From NCBI GenBank assembly GCA_017993835.1, contig JAGOLX010000007.1, positions 111,832 to 175,831 of the forward strand: DNA of 64,000 nucleotides. Reading direction: 5' to 3'. Source of the stretch: Phycisphaerae bacterium. Lineage in GTDB: Bacteria > Planctomycetota > Phycisphaerae > Sedimentisphaerales > Anaerobacaceae. The position numbers and the translations under genes are program-made. Below are positions 9,506 to 18,284 of this stretch, in pieces. Every line of letters starts with the position of its first letter. The stretch's first letter is position 1. The notes beneath the pieces are model-generated. The model was not told where the DNA came from. It did not search any database and worked only from the letters and a program-made list of their open reading frames with translations.

Positions 9506-10240
9506 CTACTTCCGCCGTGCATCCCTGGCCATCGCCCGTTTGATCCTGTGCAGTTCGACGAGTACGGACCAGGGGGTTCGCGTGACGGAGAGCCGGCTGT
9601 CCGGATCGCAGACCCACTCGACGGGAAACTCGCCGATGCGGTAGCCCTTGCGGAGGGCCCGCAGGATGATCTCGATGTCGAACATGAAGCCGTCGGAGGT
9701 GCACTCCGCGTACAGTTCCCTCGCAATGTCGCCTTTGTACATCTTGAATCCACACTGGGTGTCCGTCAGTTCCCGCGGCACGCCCAGCATGGTGCGGACC
9801 ATGAACTTGAAGGTGCGGGACAGGAGCCGACGGTGCAATGGTTGATCCTGGAGAATGTCGCTCTGGATGTGCCGGCGAGAGCCGTGGGCCATGTCGCACT
9901 GGTCGTTTCGGAGCATCTCCAGGCCCAGGAGGGCATTGCCGTAGGGGATGCACAGCCCGCAGTCGGCGAACATGGCATACCGGCCGGTGGAGGCCATCAT
10001 TCCCGTGCGGACGCCGTGGCCTTTCCCGCGGTGTTGCTCGTAGCGAATGACGTTCAGCTTCACTCCCGATGGGACTGCGACCGCTCGGGCCGCTTGTGTC
10101 GTGTCGTCCTCGCTGCCGTCATCGACGACGAGGATCTCGCCCGCCAGACTGTTGGCCACGAGGAACTCCGAGGCGGCCTTCACATCTCGCGCGATCTTCC
10201 TGCTTTCCTCGAAGGCCGGTATTACGATCGACAAATCCAT
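9506..10240 (-). CDS. GT2 glycosyltransferase, dolichyl/polyprenyl-phosphate type
   Basis: 244 residues. The GT-A fold start SIVIPAFEE, the donor motif VVDDGSEDDT and RGKGHGVRTGM match polyprenyl-phosphate glucosyl/mannosyl transferases, which load a sugar from a nucleotide donor on to the lipid carrier at the inner membrane face. The usual D-x-D acidic motif is FADCGLC, with one acidic residue only. I chose the ATG with AGGAA seven bases upstream over an ATG nine codons earlier. It faces the Agl23-like gene and could supply its lipid-linked donor. No membrane helix is seen. Confidence 0.85.
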   Translation of the reverse strand: MDLSIVIPAFEESRKIARDVKAASEFLVANSLAGEILVVDDGSEDDTTQAARAVAVPSGVKLNVIRYEQHRGKGHGVRTGMMASTGRYAMFADCGLCIPYGNALLGLEMLRNDQCDMAHGSRRHIQSDILQDQPLHRRLLSRTFKFMVRTMLGVPRELTDTQCGFKMYKGDIARELYAECTSDGFMFDIEIILRALRKGYRIGEFPVEWVCDPDSRLSVTRTPWSVLVELHRIKRAMARDARRK

Positions 10241-10288
10241 GCCGCATTCCTGACAAAGAAGTAGCACACGCTGCTTTCACGAGTCCCG

Positions 10289-10316
10289 ATTATAAGGCCC
10301 GTGACGCGACTGGCAA
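10289..10316 (-). promoter_or_regulatory. Promoter for GT2 gene
   Basis: On the minus strand TTGCCA and a perfect TATAAT stand 16 bases apart, about 50 bases upstream of the GT2 start. Confidence 0.6.
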
Positions 10317-10415
10317 AGGCGGAAACAACAAAGCCAACACGCTTCCTGGTCATTGAGTCGACGTTGCTGGGTCGAAAGGCTGGACTTGGCGATCGATATC
10401 GTGTAAGATAATGAA

Positions 10416-10660
10416 ATGCCTGTCGTCCTGAGACATAAGGGTTCCGGTTTTTCTTTCACTCGAACGAGGGCGACCCGTTGGAGCCATTGCACATCCACGT
10501 ACGCAAAGGGGAGTGCGTCGCAAAGTTCTGGTTGGAACCGGAGCCCGGTGTGGCGCGTGCATACGGATTGACTTCTGGTGAGCTGCGTGAGCTGCTTGCC
10601 GTTGCCATCGAGAACCGTGAGTTGATTCGGAGATATTGGAATGAACACTTTGGTGTCTGA
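10416..10660 (+). pseudogene. DUF4160 gene with a one-base frameshift
   Basis: DUF4160 proteins begin with a short conserved MP-hLR segment, then RFFF and an H-I-H-V motif. Here ATG 10416 gives MPVVLRHK, and the family continuation (FRFFFHSNEGD, LHIHVRKGE, then a 40-residue helical tail ending RYWNEHFGV) resumes in the next frame from 10442. Only two bases (10440-10441) sit where a codon is expected. Adding one base restores an 82-residue protein. It overlaps the following DUF2442 gene by 20 bases, the usual arrangement of this toxin-antitoxin-like pair. Either a real decay or a sequencing slip; TTG 10478 could still start a truncated product. Confidence 0.78.
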
Positions 10661-10904
10661 TGCTCTGGCAAAACGGGTCTGGTTCGATGAGGACACCATG
10701 TGGGTTGATCTGGTGGATGGGCGTACGCTCGGTGTCCCACTGGCGTATTTTCCCCGGCTTCTCAACGCCTCGCCTACCCAGCGGATGAAGTATGTGGTGA
10801 GCGGCGGGGGAACAGGCCTGCATTGGGATGATCTCGATGAAGACATCGACGTTCCTGCCTTGCTCCTCGGTGTTGGCGACAGAACCCGCAAGTCGGCGTC
10901 GTAG
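10641..10904 (+). CDS. DUF2442 domain protein
   Basis: 87 residues matching the DUF2442 pattern: a beta-hairpin containing VWFDEDTMWVDLVDGRTLGVPL, then YFPRLLNASPTQR and a terminal GTGLHWDDLDEDIDV. DUF2442 genes usually follow DUF4160 genes in small units resembling toxin-antitoxin pairs; the function is not established. It starts 20 bases inside the frameshifted DUF4160 gene, so its translation probably depended on that gene. Confidence 0.85.
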   Translation: MNTLVSDALAKRVWFDEDTMWVDLVDGRTLGVPLAYFPRLLNASPTQRMKYVVSGGGTGLHWDDLDEDIDVPALLLGVGDRTRKSAS

Positions 10905-10939
10905 GAAACAGGCACGATGTTTTCGGAACTCGCTCAACG

Positions 10940-11608
10940 ATGAAATCGAAAAAGGCCACTCTGATCTTCGGGCTGCTGGCCATCTTCTGCTTGGCTAGCG
11001 CTGGCGCGTATTGGGCGTGGGAGGAGCGCTTTTGGCCATTCTGCACCGGCAGAAAAGACGAGGCGTTTCTCGACACGACTTTCGGGATGTCCCCACAAGA
11101 GGTGCGCAGGTCGCTGGCCCATCATGGAGCACAGTTGTTGAGTTACGCGGAGTATCGGAAGACCGAGCCAGAGCCGAGCATAGACACGTTCGGCGCCATT
11201 CCGGTATTCTCCGACGATCGCCGGGAAGACGCCTCGCTCTATATGTCGTCGATTGAGATGTTCGACTCGAAGGTGGAGGCAGAGTTTAATTTTCGACGCT
11301 GGCGTTTGGCCTCGGTCGGAGTTCACATTGACCCGATTGCACGAAGCGAAGCCGAGTCTGTGGTCGCTGGCATTGAGTCCAAGCTGCGCAGCACCTACCA
11401 GTTTTCACATCGCGAGGAGAGCCGCGATATCCCCGGCGCTTACACGCTGCATTTTGCGTCGTCGAGCACCACGCCTTCATTGTGGGTCAACCTCACGGAC
11501 CGTGCGCGGCCAATCATCATTTTGACCGTTGTGGATCCGACGACCCAGTTGGCTCGGAAGCGTGAGATTGAGAACAGAGAGCACACGGTATTTGGAGGGG
11601 ATAAATGA
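10940..11608 (+). CDS. Unknown protein with N-terminal membrane segment
   Basis: 222 residues. Residues 8-27 form one hydrophobic segment (signal anchor or uncleaved signal); the remainder is soluble with mixed charge. I recognise no domain. A pattern TTFGMSPQEVRRSL after the anchor is like the short repeats of bacterial 'SmpA/OmlA-type' exported proteins, but that is weak. It stands alone 35 bases after the DUF2442 gene and may be co-transcribed with it. Confidence 0.6.
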   Translation: MKSKKATLIFGLLAIFCLASAGAYWAWEERFWPFCTGRKDEAFLDTTFGMSPQEVRRSLAHHGAQLLSYAEYRKTEPEPSIDTFGAIPVFSDDRREDASLYMSSIEMFDSKVEAEFNFRRWRLASVGVHIDPIARSEAESVVAGIESKLRSTYQFSHREESRDIPGAYTLHFASSSTTPSLWVNLTDRARPIIILTVVDPTTQLARKREIENREHTVFGGDK

Positions 11609-11712
11609 AGAGACTGGCTGACAGGAACGCTGGAGGCTACTGACGTCACAGATGCGCGAAGTCGGATCTGGCAGCAGGCCGTTGAAGACGTGGGATGGGG
11701 CACGGAAAGGAA

Positions 11713-11744
11713 AAGGGCGGCGGTCCTTGATAGACGCCGCCCTT
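11713..11744 (-). terminator. Terminator of the aminotransferase operon
   Basis: AAGGGCGGCG and its perfect complement make a 10-bp stem with a 12-base loop. Read leftward it runs into a short T-rich tract (CCTTTTCC), 30 bases past the aminotransferase stop, so it most likely serves the minus strand. Confidence 0.6.
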
Positions 11745-11773
11745 GAAGACTTGAAGCTGATGCTTCTATTGGC

Positions 11774-12865
11774 TTACTTGATCTCTTCGGCGATCCAGCC
11801 GCAGAGTTCTTGCACTTCCTGGAGCGTGATGTCGCCCATGTGGGCAATGCGGAAGGTCTTGTCCTTCAGATCGCCGTAGCCGGCGCTGAAGATCGTGTTG
11901 TGCTTGGCCTTGACGGCCTTGATGACGTCGCCGACGTTGATGCCGCGGGTGTTCTTGATCGTGGTCAGCGTGTTGGACGCGTACTTCTCCTCGCAGAACA
12001 GCTCGAATCCCTTGCTCTTCGCCCAATCCCGGCAGAAATCGCCCATCTTCTTGTGCCGGGCCCAGACGTTCTCGATGCCCTCGTTGACGAACTTCTGGCA
12101 CTGGTAGTGCAGGCCCATGATGTGCGGGATGCTCGGGGTCACGAGCGTCTGGTTCTTCTCGGCGGCCTTGGCCCACTGGATGAAGTCGAAGTAGTAACCG
12201 CGAGCGGGGACGCTCTTGGCCTTTTCGACGGCCCGCTTGCTGACTGCGGCAACCGTGAATCCCGGCGGCAGGGCGAACGCCTTCTGTACCGACGCGAACA
12301 CGACGTCCCAGCCGAGCTCGTCGAAATGGATCGGCTGGCCGATCATGCCGCTGACCGCGTCCACGAAGACCAGCACGTTCGGGTGCTTGGCTTTCATCAT
12401 CTTGGCGATGTCGTAGATCGGGTTCATCAGGCCGGTGCTCGTCTCGTTGTAGATCAGCGTGATCGCCGCGTACTTGCCGGCCGAGAGCTTGGCGTCGATC
12501 TGCTCGGGCAGGGTCGGCTTGCCCCACTCGACCTTGAGCAGATCGACCTTGCGGCCGCACTCTTTCACCACGTCCGCCCACTTGTCGCTGAACGCCCCGC
12601 AGCAGGTGGCGAGCACCGTCTCGTCCGGGTGTACGCAGTTGCGAATCGACGCCTCCCAGAGCCCCGAGCCGCTGGAGGTGGAGAGGAAGATGTATTGATT
12701 CGTGAACAGCAGCTTCTTGAGCATGTCCACGACTTCGCCGTGGAGCACGCCGTACTCCTTGTCGCGATGCCCGAGCGTCCGTTGCGCCAACTGCTGCAGC
12801 ACATCGTCTTTCACCTGCACGGGGCCGGGGATGAACAATCTCGGCGGGTTCTTCCAGTCTGCCAT
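11774..12865 (-). CDS. Class V aminotransferase (alanine-glyoxylate/phosphoserine type)
   Basis: 363 residues. The start FIPGPVQV, the LGHRDKEYG segment, STSSGSGLWEA (cofactor phosphate contacts) and VQKAFALPPG near residue 196, containing the likely PLP-binding lysine, match class V aminotransferases of the serine-pyruvate/alanine-glyoxylate/phosphoserine branch. These move an amino group between serine, alanine or phosphoserine and a keto acid using pyridoxal phosphate. The gene lies 16 bases downstream of the DUF1015 gene in one operon. In other bacteria that pairing is often near serine biosynthesis genes, so a role in serine metabolism is the best guess; substrate not fixed. Confidence 0.85.
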   Translation of the reverse strand: MADWKNPPRLFIPGPVQVKDDVLQQLAQRTLGHRDKEYGVLHGEVVDMLKKLLFTNQYIFLSTSSGSGLWEASIRNCVHPDETVLATCCGAFSDKWADVVKECGRKVDLLKVEWGKPTLPEQIDAKLSAGKYAAITLIYNETSTGLMNPIYDIAKMMKAKHPNVLVFVDAVSGMIGQPIHFDELGWDVVFASVQKAFALPPGFTVAAVSKRAVEKAKSVPARGYYFDFIQWAKAAEKNQTLVTPSIPHIMGLHYQCQKFVNEGIENVWARHKKMGDFCRDWAKSKGFELFCEEKYASNTLTTIKNTRGINVGDVIKAVKAKHNTIFSAGYGDLKDKTFRIAHMGDITLQEVQELCGWIAEEIK

Positions 12866-12881
12866 TTGCGCTCTCCAACAG

Positions 12882-14168
12882 TTACAGTTTTTGGATGGTC
12901 AACCCGGTGTACATCTTCGGGTAGAAGTACGTCGATTTGTGGGGCATCCGTTCGCCCGCGTCGGTGATCCTCGCGAGGTGCTGCATCTTGACAGGGTTTG
13001 TGAAGAAGGCAACCTGCTTGCGGCCGGAATCGACCTGGCGGATGATCTCGTCGATGGCGTTGGGCACGTCCTTGACGTACTCGACGAAATCGGAATTGCC
13101 CATCTTCTCCTCGGTCAGGCCGAGTTGCCCCTCCAGAATGAGCTTCTGAAGGACCGAGACGTCCAGCGTCCGCCAGGCCTCGCTCTTGTCCGGGGCCGCA
13201 GTTTCCATGAGCGACTTGTCTTTCAGGACTGCGACGTAGAAGTTCCCATTGCCCAGGTAGATGCCCAAGGGGGTTTCATCTCGCTCATGTACGGTCTTCA
13301 TCATTTTGAGCATTTCTTGCTTATCGCCGATCTTCATCACGGTGAAGCCGGGAGCCAAACGCAGGATGAACTCCTGCCATTTGAAGCCATCGATGGCACC
13401 GACGACGCGGTGAGTTGCCAGGACCACGAGGCCCTTCTGGGCGGTGTTCGTGAAGGCAAGCATCTGGTACTTCGCGGCGGGATTGCCGCTCTCGCGCATG
13501 TAGGTCAGCCCGGTCGTGTAGCGGTGGTGACCGTCGGCGATGATGACGCTCTTGTCGCCCATCATCCGCACGATGGCTTGGATCCCACTGGCGTCAGTGA
13601 TGGCGAACAGTTGGTGTCGCACGCCGTGGTCGTCGACGAAGTCCACGAGGGGCTTCTGCTCGGCCGCCCTGGTGATGATCTCGTCGGCGACGCCCTTCGG
13701 GTCATCGTACAGCATGAAGACCAGGCCGAACCGTGCGGCGGTCGCCTTCTTGAGGTTCAGGCGATCCTGCACGGGCTTGGCGAAGACCTGCTCGTGCGGC
13801 CGGACGACCTTGCCGAATTCCTCCAGCTTGCCCAACGCGATGAACGTCAACCGGCGGTAGGACACGCCATTCATCTCGAAATCCTGGACATACCCGTAGA
13901 TAGTGTCGCGGTCGTCGGGTTTCAGGGCACCCTCGCCGATCCATTTCTGGAGGAACTCAGCCGCGCGGGTGTACGGATTGCTCTGGCCGTTGTCCGAGGG
14001 GGCAGGCCTGCCTTTGGTGATCCGCACGATATTGTGTTCGCTCCGGCGGTAGAGTTCCTCTCGCTCGGCGTCGCTGATTACATCGTAGGGCGGCGCGATG
14101 CACCGGCCCACGTCGCCGACGACGCCCGGATCGAACCGAAACGCTTTGAACGGTCTTACTTCCATCAT
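12882..14168 (-). CDS. DUF1015 (COG4198) protein, possible ParB/SerK-like kinase fold
   Basis: 428 residues from the first of two adjacent ATGs (14168 or 14165). The conserved start EVRPFKAFRF, the CIAPPYDVIS segment and IADGHHRYTTG near residue 209 define DUF1015. The DGHHR core resembles the active-site motif of ParB/sulfiredoxin-fold serine kinases (SerK, SbnI); a kinase activity here is inference only. It is the first gene of an operon with the class V aminotransferase, which again points to serine metabolism. A longer reading extends upstream through the promoter region and was rejected. Confidence 0.85.
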   Translation of the reverse strand: MMEVRPFKAFRFDPGVVGDVGRCIAPPYDVISDAEREELYRRSEHNIVRITKGRPAPSDNGQSNPYTRAAEFLQKWIGEGALKPDDRDTIYGYVQDFEMNGVSYRRLTFIALGKLEEFGKVVRPHEQVFAKPVQDRLNLKKATAARFGLVFMLYDDPKGVADEIITRAAEQKPLVDFVDDHGVRHQLFAITDASGIQAIVRMMGDKSVIIADGHHRYTTGLTYMRESGNPAAKYQMLAFTNTAQKGLVVLATHRVVGAIDGFKWQEFILRLAPGFTVMKIGDKQEMLKMMKTVHERDETPLGIYLGNGNFYVAVLKDKSLMETAAPDKSEAWRTLDVSVLQKLILEGQLGLTEEKMGNSDFVEYVKDVPNAIDEIIRQVDSGRKQVAFFTNPVKMQHLARITDAGERMPHKSTYFYPKMYTGLTIQKL

Positions 14169-14222
14169 CAGAGGCCTTGCTGTCCTTGCACCAACCGGGT
14201 TTCCAAGTGTAAGAAAGGCCGG

Positions 14223-14251
14223 ATAATACCGGCGCCGGACCCGATTGTCAA
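14223..14251 (-). promoter_or_regulatory. Near-consensus promoter of DUF1015-aminotransferase operon
   Basis: On the minus strand a perfect TTGACA and TATTAT (5 of 6) are exactly 17 bases apart, about 55 bases before the DUF1015 start. It is among the strongest promoters in the window. Confidence 0.8.
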
Positions 14252-14356
14252 GCAGGAACGCCTGCCCCCAGGGCGCCAAGTGTGCCTGCGTCGTCTGGCG
14301 GGTCCAGAGGACCTTGGTTCAACAGCATCTATAGGCTGCGCCTGCCACGAAGGTTG

Positions 14357-14461
14357 TCATTCCCGCAAACGCGGGAATCCACATTCTGGGACATCTGCCA
14401 CCGCATGACTTCTGGATTCCCGCCCCCGATCGCGTCGAGGGCAGGCTTTACGCGGGAATGA
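14357..14461. repeat. Double-palindrome repeat (TCATTCC...GGAATGA core)
   Basis: Two hairpin units, TCATTCCCGC/GCGGGAATCCA and TGGATTCCCGC/GCGGGAATGA, face each other with a spacer. The same arrangement occurs in the MITE-like copies near 33, 34.8 and 41.2 kb, but here the flanking terminal repeats are not recognisable. The rest of the 14169-14651 gap holds the operon promoter and no gene. Confidence 0.7.
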
Positions 14462-14651
14462 TAGAGCCCGCATGACGCCTTGGTGCATACGGCGATCCCA
14501 CCTGCCAGTTTGGCACCCCCACCCCACGCCCCTGTAGGTGGTAAGTCCATTGGAGAGAATGGTTTATGGATTCTCCTCGTTCGGGCACGCAGTTTGCATC
14601 TGTTGAGTTTATACAGACAAATGATGTGAAACGGCATGTTGGAACTTACCC

Positions 14652-17243
14652 ATGAAATTCGAGAAGTTCACACTGAAAGCACAAGAGGCACTGGCGACTG
14701 CCCAGCAGATCGCGATGGCGAAGTCACACACCGTCCTGTCGCCGCTGCATCTGCTCAGCGCCCTGTTGAGCGATGAGGGCGGCGTGGCCGAGATGACCCT
14801 CGCGAAGGCCGGCGCCAATGTCAAACGGATCCAGGACATGACCGAGAGCGAGTTGGGGCACCTTGCCCAGGGCAGCAGCTCGGGGCAGATGATGCCCGAC
14901 CCCGTGTTCAACCAGGTTGTGCTCGACGCGCAGAACCGGGCCGACAAGATGGGCGACGAGTACCTCAGTGCCGAGCACCTGTTGCTGTCGCTGGCGGGCG
15001 TCCGGAGCGATGCGAAGGAGATTCTCGACGTCAATTCGGTGACCGTGCAGAAGCTCCAAGATGCGCTGAAGGACGTTCGCGGGGGTGCGAAGGTTACCGA
15101 CCAGACGCCCGAGGAGAAGTACAAAGCCCTGGAGCGCTACGGCATCGACCTGCTGGAGCAGGCCCGCAAAGGCAAGCTCGACCCGGTCATCGGGCGGGAT
15201 GAGGAGATTCGCCGGTGCATGCAGGTCTTGAACCGTCGGACGAAGAACAATCCCGTTCTGATCGGCGAGCCGGGCGTAGGCAAGACCGCCATCGTCGAGG
15301 GTCTAGCCCAGCGAATTGTCGCGGGCGACGTCCCCGCCGGGCTCAAGAACAAGCGTGTCATCGGACTGGACATGGGCGCGCTGATCGCCGGCACCAAGTT
15401 CCGAGGCGAGTTCGAGGACCGCCTCAAAGCGGTGCTCAAGGAGGTTATCGCGGCCCAGGGGCAGATCATCCTGTTCATCGACGAGCTGCACACGGTCGTC
15501 GGCGCCGGCAAGGCGGAAGGCGCCGTCGATGCAGGCAACCTGCTGAAGCCCTCGCTGGCGCGAGGCGAGCTGCGATGCATCGGTGCGACCACCATCGACG
15601 AGTACCGCAAGCATATCGAGAAAGACGCGGCCCTCGAACGGCGCTTCCAGCCGATCCTCGTCGAACCGCCGAGCGTTGAGGCGACCATTGCCATCCTCCG
15701 TGGCCTGAAGAACCGCTACGAGACCCACCACGCCGTGCGAATTACCGACGCCGCCATTGTCGCGGCGGCCACCCTGTCGCAGCGGTACATCACCGACCGC
15801 TGGCTGCCGGACAAGGCCATCGACCTGATCGATGAGGCCGCGTCCACGCTGAGGATCGAGAACGACTCCGTGCCCGCCGAGCTCGACGATATCCGTCGGG
15901 GAATCATACAGCTCCAGATCGAGCGGGAGGCGCTCAAGAAAGAAAAGGACCCTGCCAGCCAGGACCGGCTCAAGAAGGCCGAGAAGCAACTCGCGGAACT
16001 CGAAGAGCAGAATCGACAACTGACCGCGCAGTGGGAAATGGAGAAGGGCGGCATCGATCAGGTCAAGGCCCTCAAACAACAGACCGAGGAGGCCCAGAGG
16101 CAGTTCGAAGACGCCCAGCGTCGCGGCGAGTTGGAACGGGCCGCCCGATTAAAGTACGAGACCATCGCCAACCTCCGGAAGGAGCTGGCGGAGAAAGAGG
16201 GGCAGTTGGCCAAATCCGAGAAGGCCAAGATGCTGCACAACGAAGTGACGGCCGAGCACATCGCCGAGGTCGTCGCCAAGTGGACCAACATCCCGGTCAC
16301 CCGACTGCTGTCGGGCGAGCGGGAGCGGCTCATGGCGATGGAGGAGCAGATCCGCAAGCGGGTCGTCGGCCAGGATGATGCGGTCCGCGCGTTGTGCGAT
16401 GCGGTCCGGCGGAGTCGCGCGGGCCTGTCCGACCCGAACCGGCCGATCGGGACCTTCCTGTTCCTCGGGCCGACGGGCGTGGGCAAGACGGAACTGGCGA
16501 AGGCCCTCGCGGACTTCCTGTTCAACGATCCGAACGCGATGGTTCGCATCGATATGAGCGAGTTCATGGAGCAGCACTCGGTGGCGCGTCTCATTGGCGC
16601 CCCGCCGGGATACGTCGGGTACGAAGAGGGCGGCCGGCTGACCGAATCGGTCCGACGAAAACCCTATTCCGTGATCCTGCTCGACGAGGTGGAGAAGGCC
16701 CACCCGGACGTGTTCAACGTCCTGCTGCAAGTCTTCGACGACGGCCGGCTCACCGACGGCAAGGGCCGCACCGTCGATTTCAAGAACACCGTCATCATCA
16801 TGACGAGCAACATCGCCAGCCAGCAGATTCAGAAGCTCACGGAAGAGCAGGGGGCCGACTGGGAGATCGAAGCCCACGTCAAGGACGTGCTCAAGCAGGT
16901 CTTCAAGCCGGAGTTCCTCAATCGCATCGACGAGGTCGTCGTATTCCACATGCTCAGTCGCGAGAACCTCAAGAGGATCGTCGATATTCAGCTCGGCTAC
17001 CTGTCCGAGAGACTCAAGGACCGCAAGATCCGGATCGAGTTCACCGATAAGGCCAGGGACCTGGTCCTGGAGGAGGGCTACGACCCGGTCTTCGGCGCCC
17101 GCCCGCTCAAGCGGACGATCCAGCAGCAGGTGGAGAACCCGCTGGCGATGGAACTGCTCGCAGGCAAGTTCTCCGATGGCGACACGATCCGAATCGACGC
17201 CGGCTCCCGCGGCTTCGTCTTCGAGAAGGCCAACCAGTCCTGA
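14652..17243 (+). CDS. clpB: ATP-dependent disaggregase ClpB
   Basis: 863 residues, the usual length. ClpB is a hexameric AAA+ ring that pulls proteins out of heat-induced aggregates together with DnaK. Domains in order: Clp-N repeats (1-145), first AAA module with Walker A GEPGVGKT near 206, the long coiled-coil M domain (about 410-530) that separates ClpB from ClpA/ClpC, second AAA module with GPTGVGKT near 607 and pore loop GYVGYEEGG near 653, and a C-terminal domain. No CIRCE element or clear promoter was found in front. The ribosome site is weak. Confidence 0.98.
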   Translation: MKFEKFTLKAQEALATAQQIAMAKSHTVLSPLHLLSALLSDEGGVAEMTLAKAGANVKRIQDMTESELGHLAQGSSSGQMMPDPVFNQVVLDAQNRADKMGDEYLSAEHLLLSLAGVRSDAKEILDVNSVTVQKLQDALKDVRGGAKVTDQTPEEKYKALERYGIDLLEQARKGKLDPVIGRDEEIRRCMQVLNRRTKNNPVLIGEPGVGKTAIVEGLAQRIVAGDVPAGLKNKRVIGLDMGALIAGTKFRGEFEDRLKAVLKEVIAAQGQIILFIDELHTVVGAGKAEGAVDAGNLLKPSLARGELRCIGATTIDEYRKHIEKDAALERRFQPILVEPPSVEATIAILRGLKNRYETHHAVRITDAAIVAAATLSQRYITDRWLPDKAIDLIDEAASTLRIENDSVPAELDDIRRGIIQLQIEREALKKEKDPASQDRLKKAEKQLAELEEQNRQLTAQWEMEKGGIDQVKALKQQTEEAQRQFEDAQRRGELERAARLKYETIANLRKELAEKEGQLAKSEKAKMLHNEVTAEHIAEVVAKWTNIPVTRLLSGERERLMAMEEQIRKRVVGQDDAVRALCDAVRRSRAGLSDPNRPIGTFLFLGPTGVGKTELAKALADFLFNDPNAMVRIDMSEFMEQHSVARLIGAPPGYVGYEEGGRLTESVRRKPYSVILLDEVEKAHPDVFNVLLQVFDDGRLTDGKGRTVDFKNTVIIMTSNIASQQIQKLTEEQGADWEIEAHVKDVLKQVFKPEFLNRIDEVVVFHMLSRENLKRIVDIQLGYLSERLKDRKIRIEFTDKARDLVLEEGYDPVFGARPLKRTIQQQVENPLAMELLAGKFSDGDTIRIDAGSRGFVFEKANQS

Positions 17244-17251
17244 CGGGCGAG

Positions 17252-17386
17252 TCACTGCCTGCGGTTTCGCAAATCTCTGCGAAGCCTGCGCGGATCTCTG
17301 GCACAATGAAACAGACCGAAGACCACCACGCGGTCTTCTTCGACCTCGACCTCGACCTCGGGCAGGAATCGCAGGACGTATGTCAT
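17252..17386 (-). pseudogene. RelE/ParE-type toxin with internal deletion
   Basis: 44 codons on the minus strand. The first 12 residues, MTYVLRFLPEVE, match the start of plasmid-stabilisation/RelE-family toxins; the last 25 begin with RVVVFGLFHCARDP, the family's characteristic end. The roughly 55 residues between, containing the RNase core, are missing, with the frame kept. A run of repeated GAGGTCGA-like units sits at the junction, which suggests slippage or recombination between short repeats. Its ATG overlaps the antitoxin stop (ATGA). Not expected to be active. Confidence 0.72.
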
Positions 17387-17604
17387 TTCTGCGTCTCTAT
17401 CCGATGGCGTAGTTCGTCGAGCGTGAGCAGTTCACCAGGACTCCTCTCGTGTTTGGCCAGCCGTCTGTCGAGTTCGGCGCAATGGCTCTGGGGCATCGGA
17501 ACGCTCGATGCCTCCGAGACGATGCTTTCCCAGAGGTCCTCCAGGAAGAGGATTCTCTCCGGGATGCTCAGCCTCGCAAGTTCAGGTACATCATCGAGAC
17601 GCAT
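17383..17604 (-). CDS. Addiction-module antitoxin (TIGR02574-type)
   Basis: 73 residues. The N-terminal pattern LSIPERILFLEDLWESI and the final LLTLDELRHRIETQK are typical of the putative addiction-module component family, which pairs with RelE-type toxins. I used the ATG preceded by AGGAG at 8 bases; an upstream extension has no ribosome site. The partner toxin immediately downstream has lost its middle, so the antitoxin is probably an orphan. Confidence 0.8.
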   Translation of the reverse strand: MRLDDVPELARLSIPERILFLEDLWESIVSEASSVPMPQSHCAELDRRLAKHERSPGELLTLDELRHRIETQK

Positions 17605-17734
17605 TCTTCGTACTCCTGCAGACACGTACCATCCAGTTCCCTTCAGCATGTTCCATGATACCCATTTAACAGCTCATCGCCAAGTTTTCCGTGCTGCCAG
17701 CCGGAGGTTCAGCGAATAGGACGACGAACGAGAG

Positions 17735-17763
17735 TTGATGGTGTCTCGTATTGTCTGTACAGG
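17735..17763 (+). promoter_or_regulatory. Putative promoter for peroxiredoxin gene
   Basis: TTGATG and TACAGG are 17 bases apart, about 50 bases before the peroxiredoxin start. Confidence 0.45.
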
Positions 17764-17810
17764 GTGGATTTCGCGGCAAGAGAACTGGTCTATCGGTCAA
17801 GGAGTCACAT

Positions 17811-18272
17811 ATGAGTAGATTGTCGGTGGGGGACAAGGCGCCGGCCTTCTCGCTGAAGGATCAGAACGGCAAGAAGGTCTCGTTGTCCGATTTCAAGGGT
17901 CGCAAGCTGCTGTTGTACTTCTATCCGAAGGCGGATACGCCAGGCTGCACGAGGCAATCCGTCTGCGTTCGCGATGCGTCTGCGGAATTCGCCAAGGCGG
18001 GTGTAGCTGTCGTCGGGATCAGTCCCGATCCTCCCGACAAGCAGAAGAAGTTCGACGACAAGCACTCTCTGGGATTCCTGCTGCTCTGCGATATCGATCA
18101 CAAGGTGGCACAGGCCTACGGCGCCTGGGGCAAGAAATCCATGTACGGCAAGACTTACGAGGGGATCATCCGCTCCTCGTTCCTCATCGACGAAGACGGC
18201 AGGGTCCTTCATGCGTCCTACAAGGTCAAGCCTGAGGACACGGTGCCCAACGCCCGCAAGGTACTCGCCTGA
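17811..18272 (+). CDS. bcp: Peroxiredoxin, BCP/PrxQ type
   Basis: 153 residues, starting at an ATG 7 bases after AAGGAG. BCP/PrxQ enzymes reduce peroxides with a peroxidatic Cys, here Cys46 in TPGCT, then form a disulphide with a resolving Cys on the same helix and are recycled by thioredoxin. In most relatives the second Cys is five residues on (CxxxxC); here it is Cys52, six residues on, with the following RD conserved. TrxA is encoded 4.5 kb away. Its 3' end faces the FG-GAP gene 12 bases away. Confidence 0.9.
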   Translation: MSRLSVGDKAPAFSLKDQNGKKVSLSDFKGRKLLLYFYPKADTPGCTRQSVCVRDASAEFAKAGVAVVGISPDPPDKQKKFDDKHSLGFLLLCDIDHKVAQAYGAWGKKSMYGKTYEGIIRSSFLIDEDGRVLHASYKVKPEDTVPNARKVLA

Positions 18273-18284
18273 TGCGGCTGCATC

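Noticed and set aside
11810..14408. Long plus-strand frames over the aminotransferase and DUF1015 genes
   Set aside because: Antisense shadows of two genes with clear family motifs and a good promoter.
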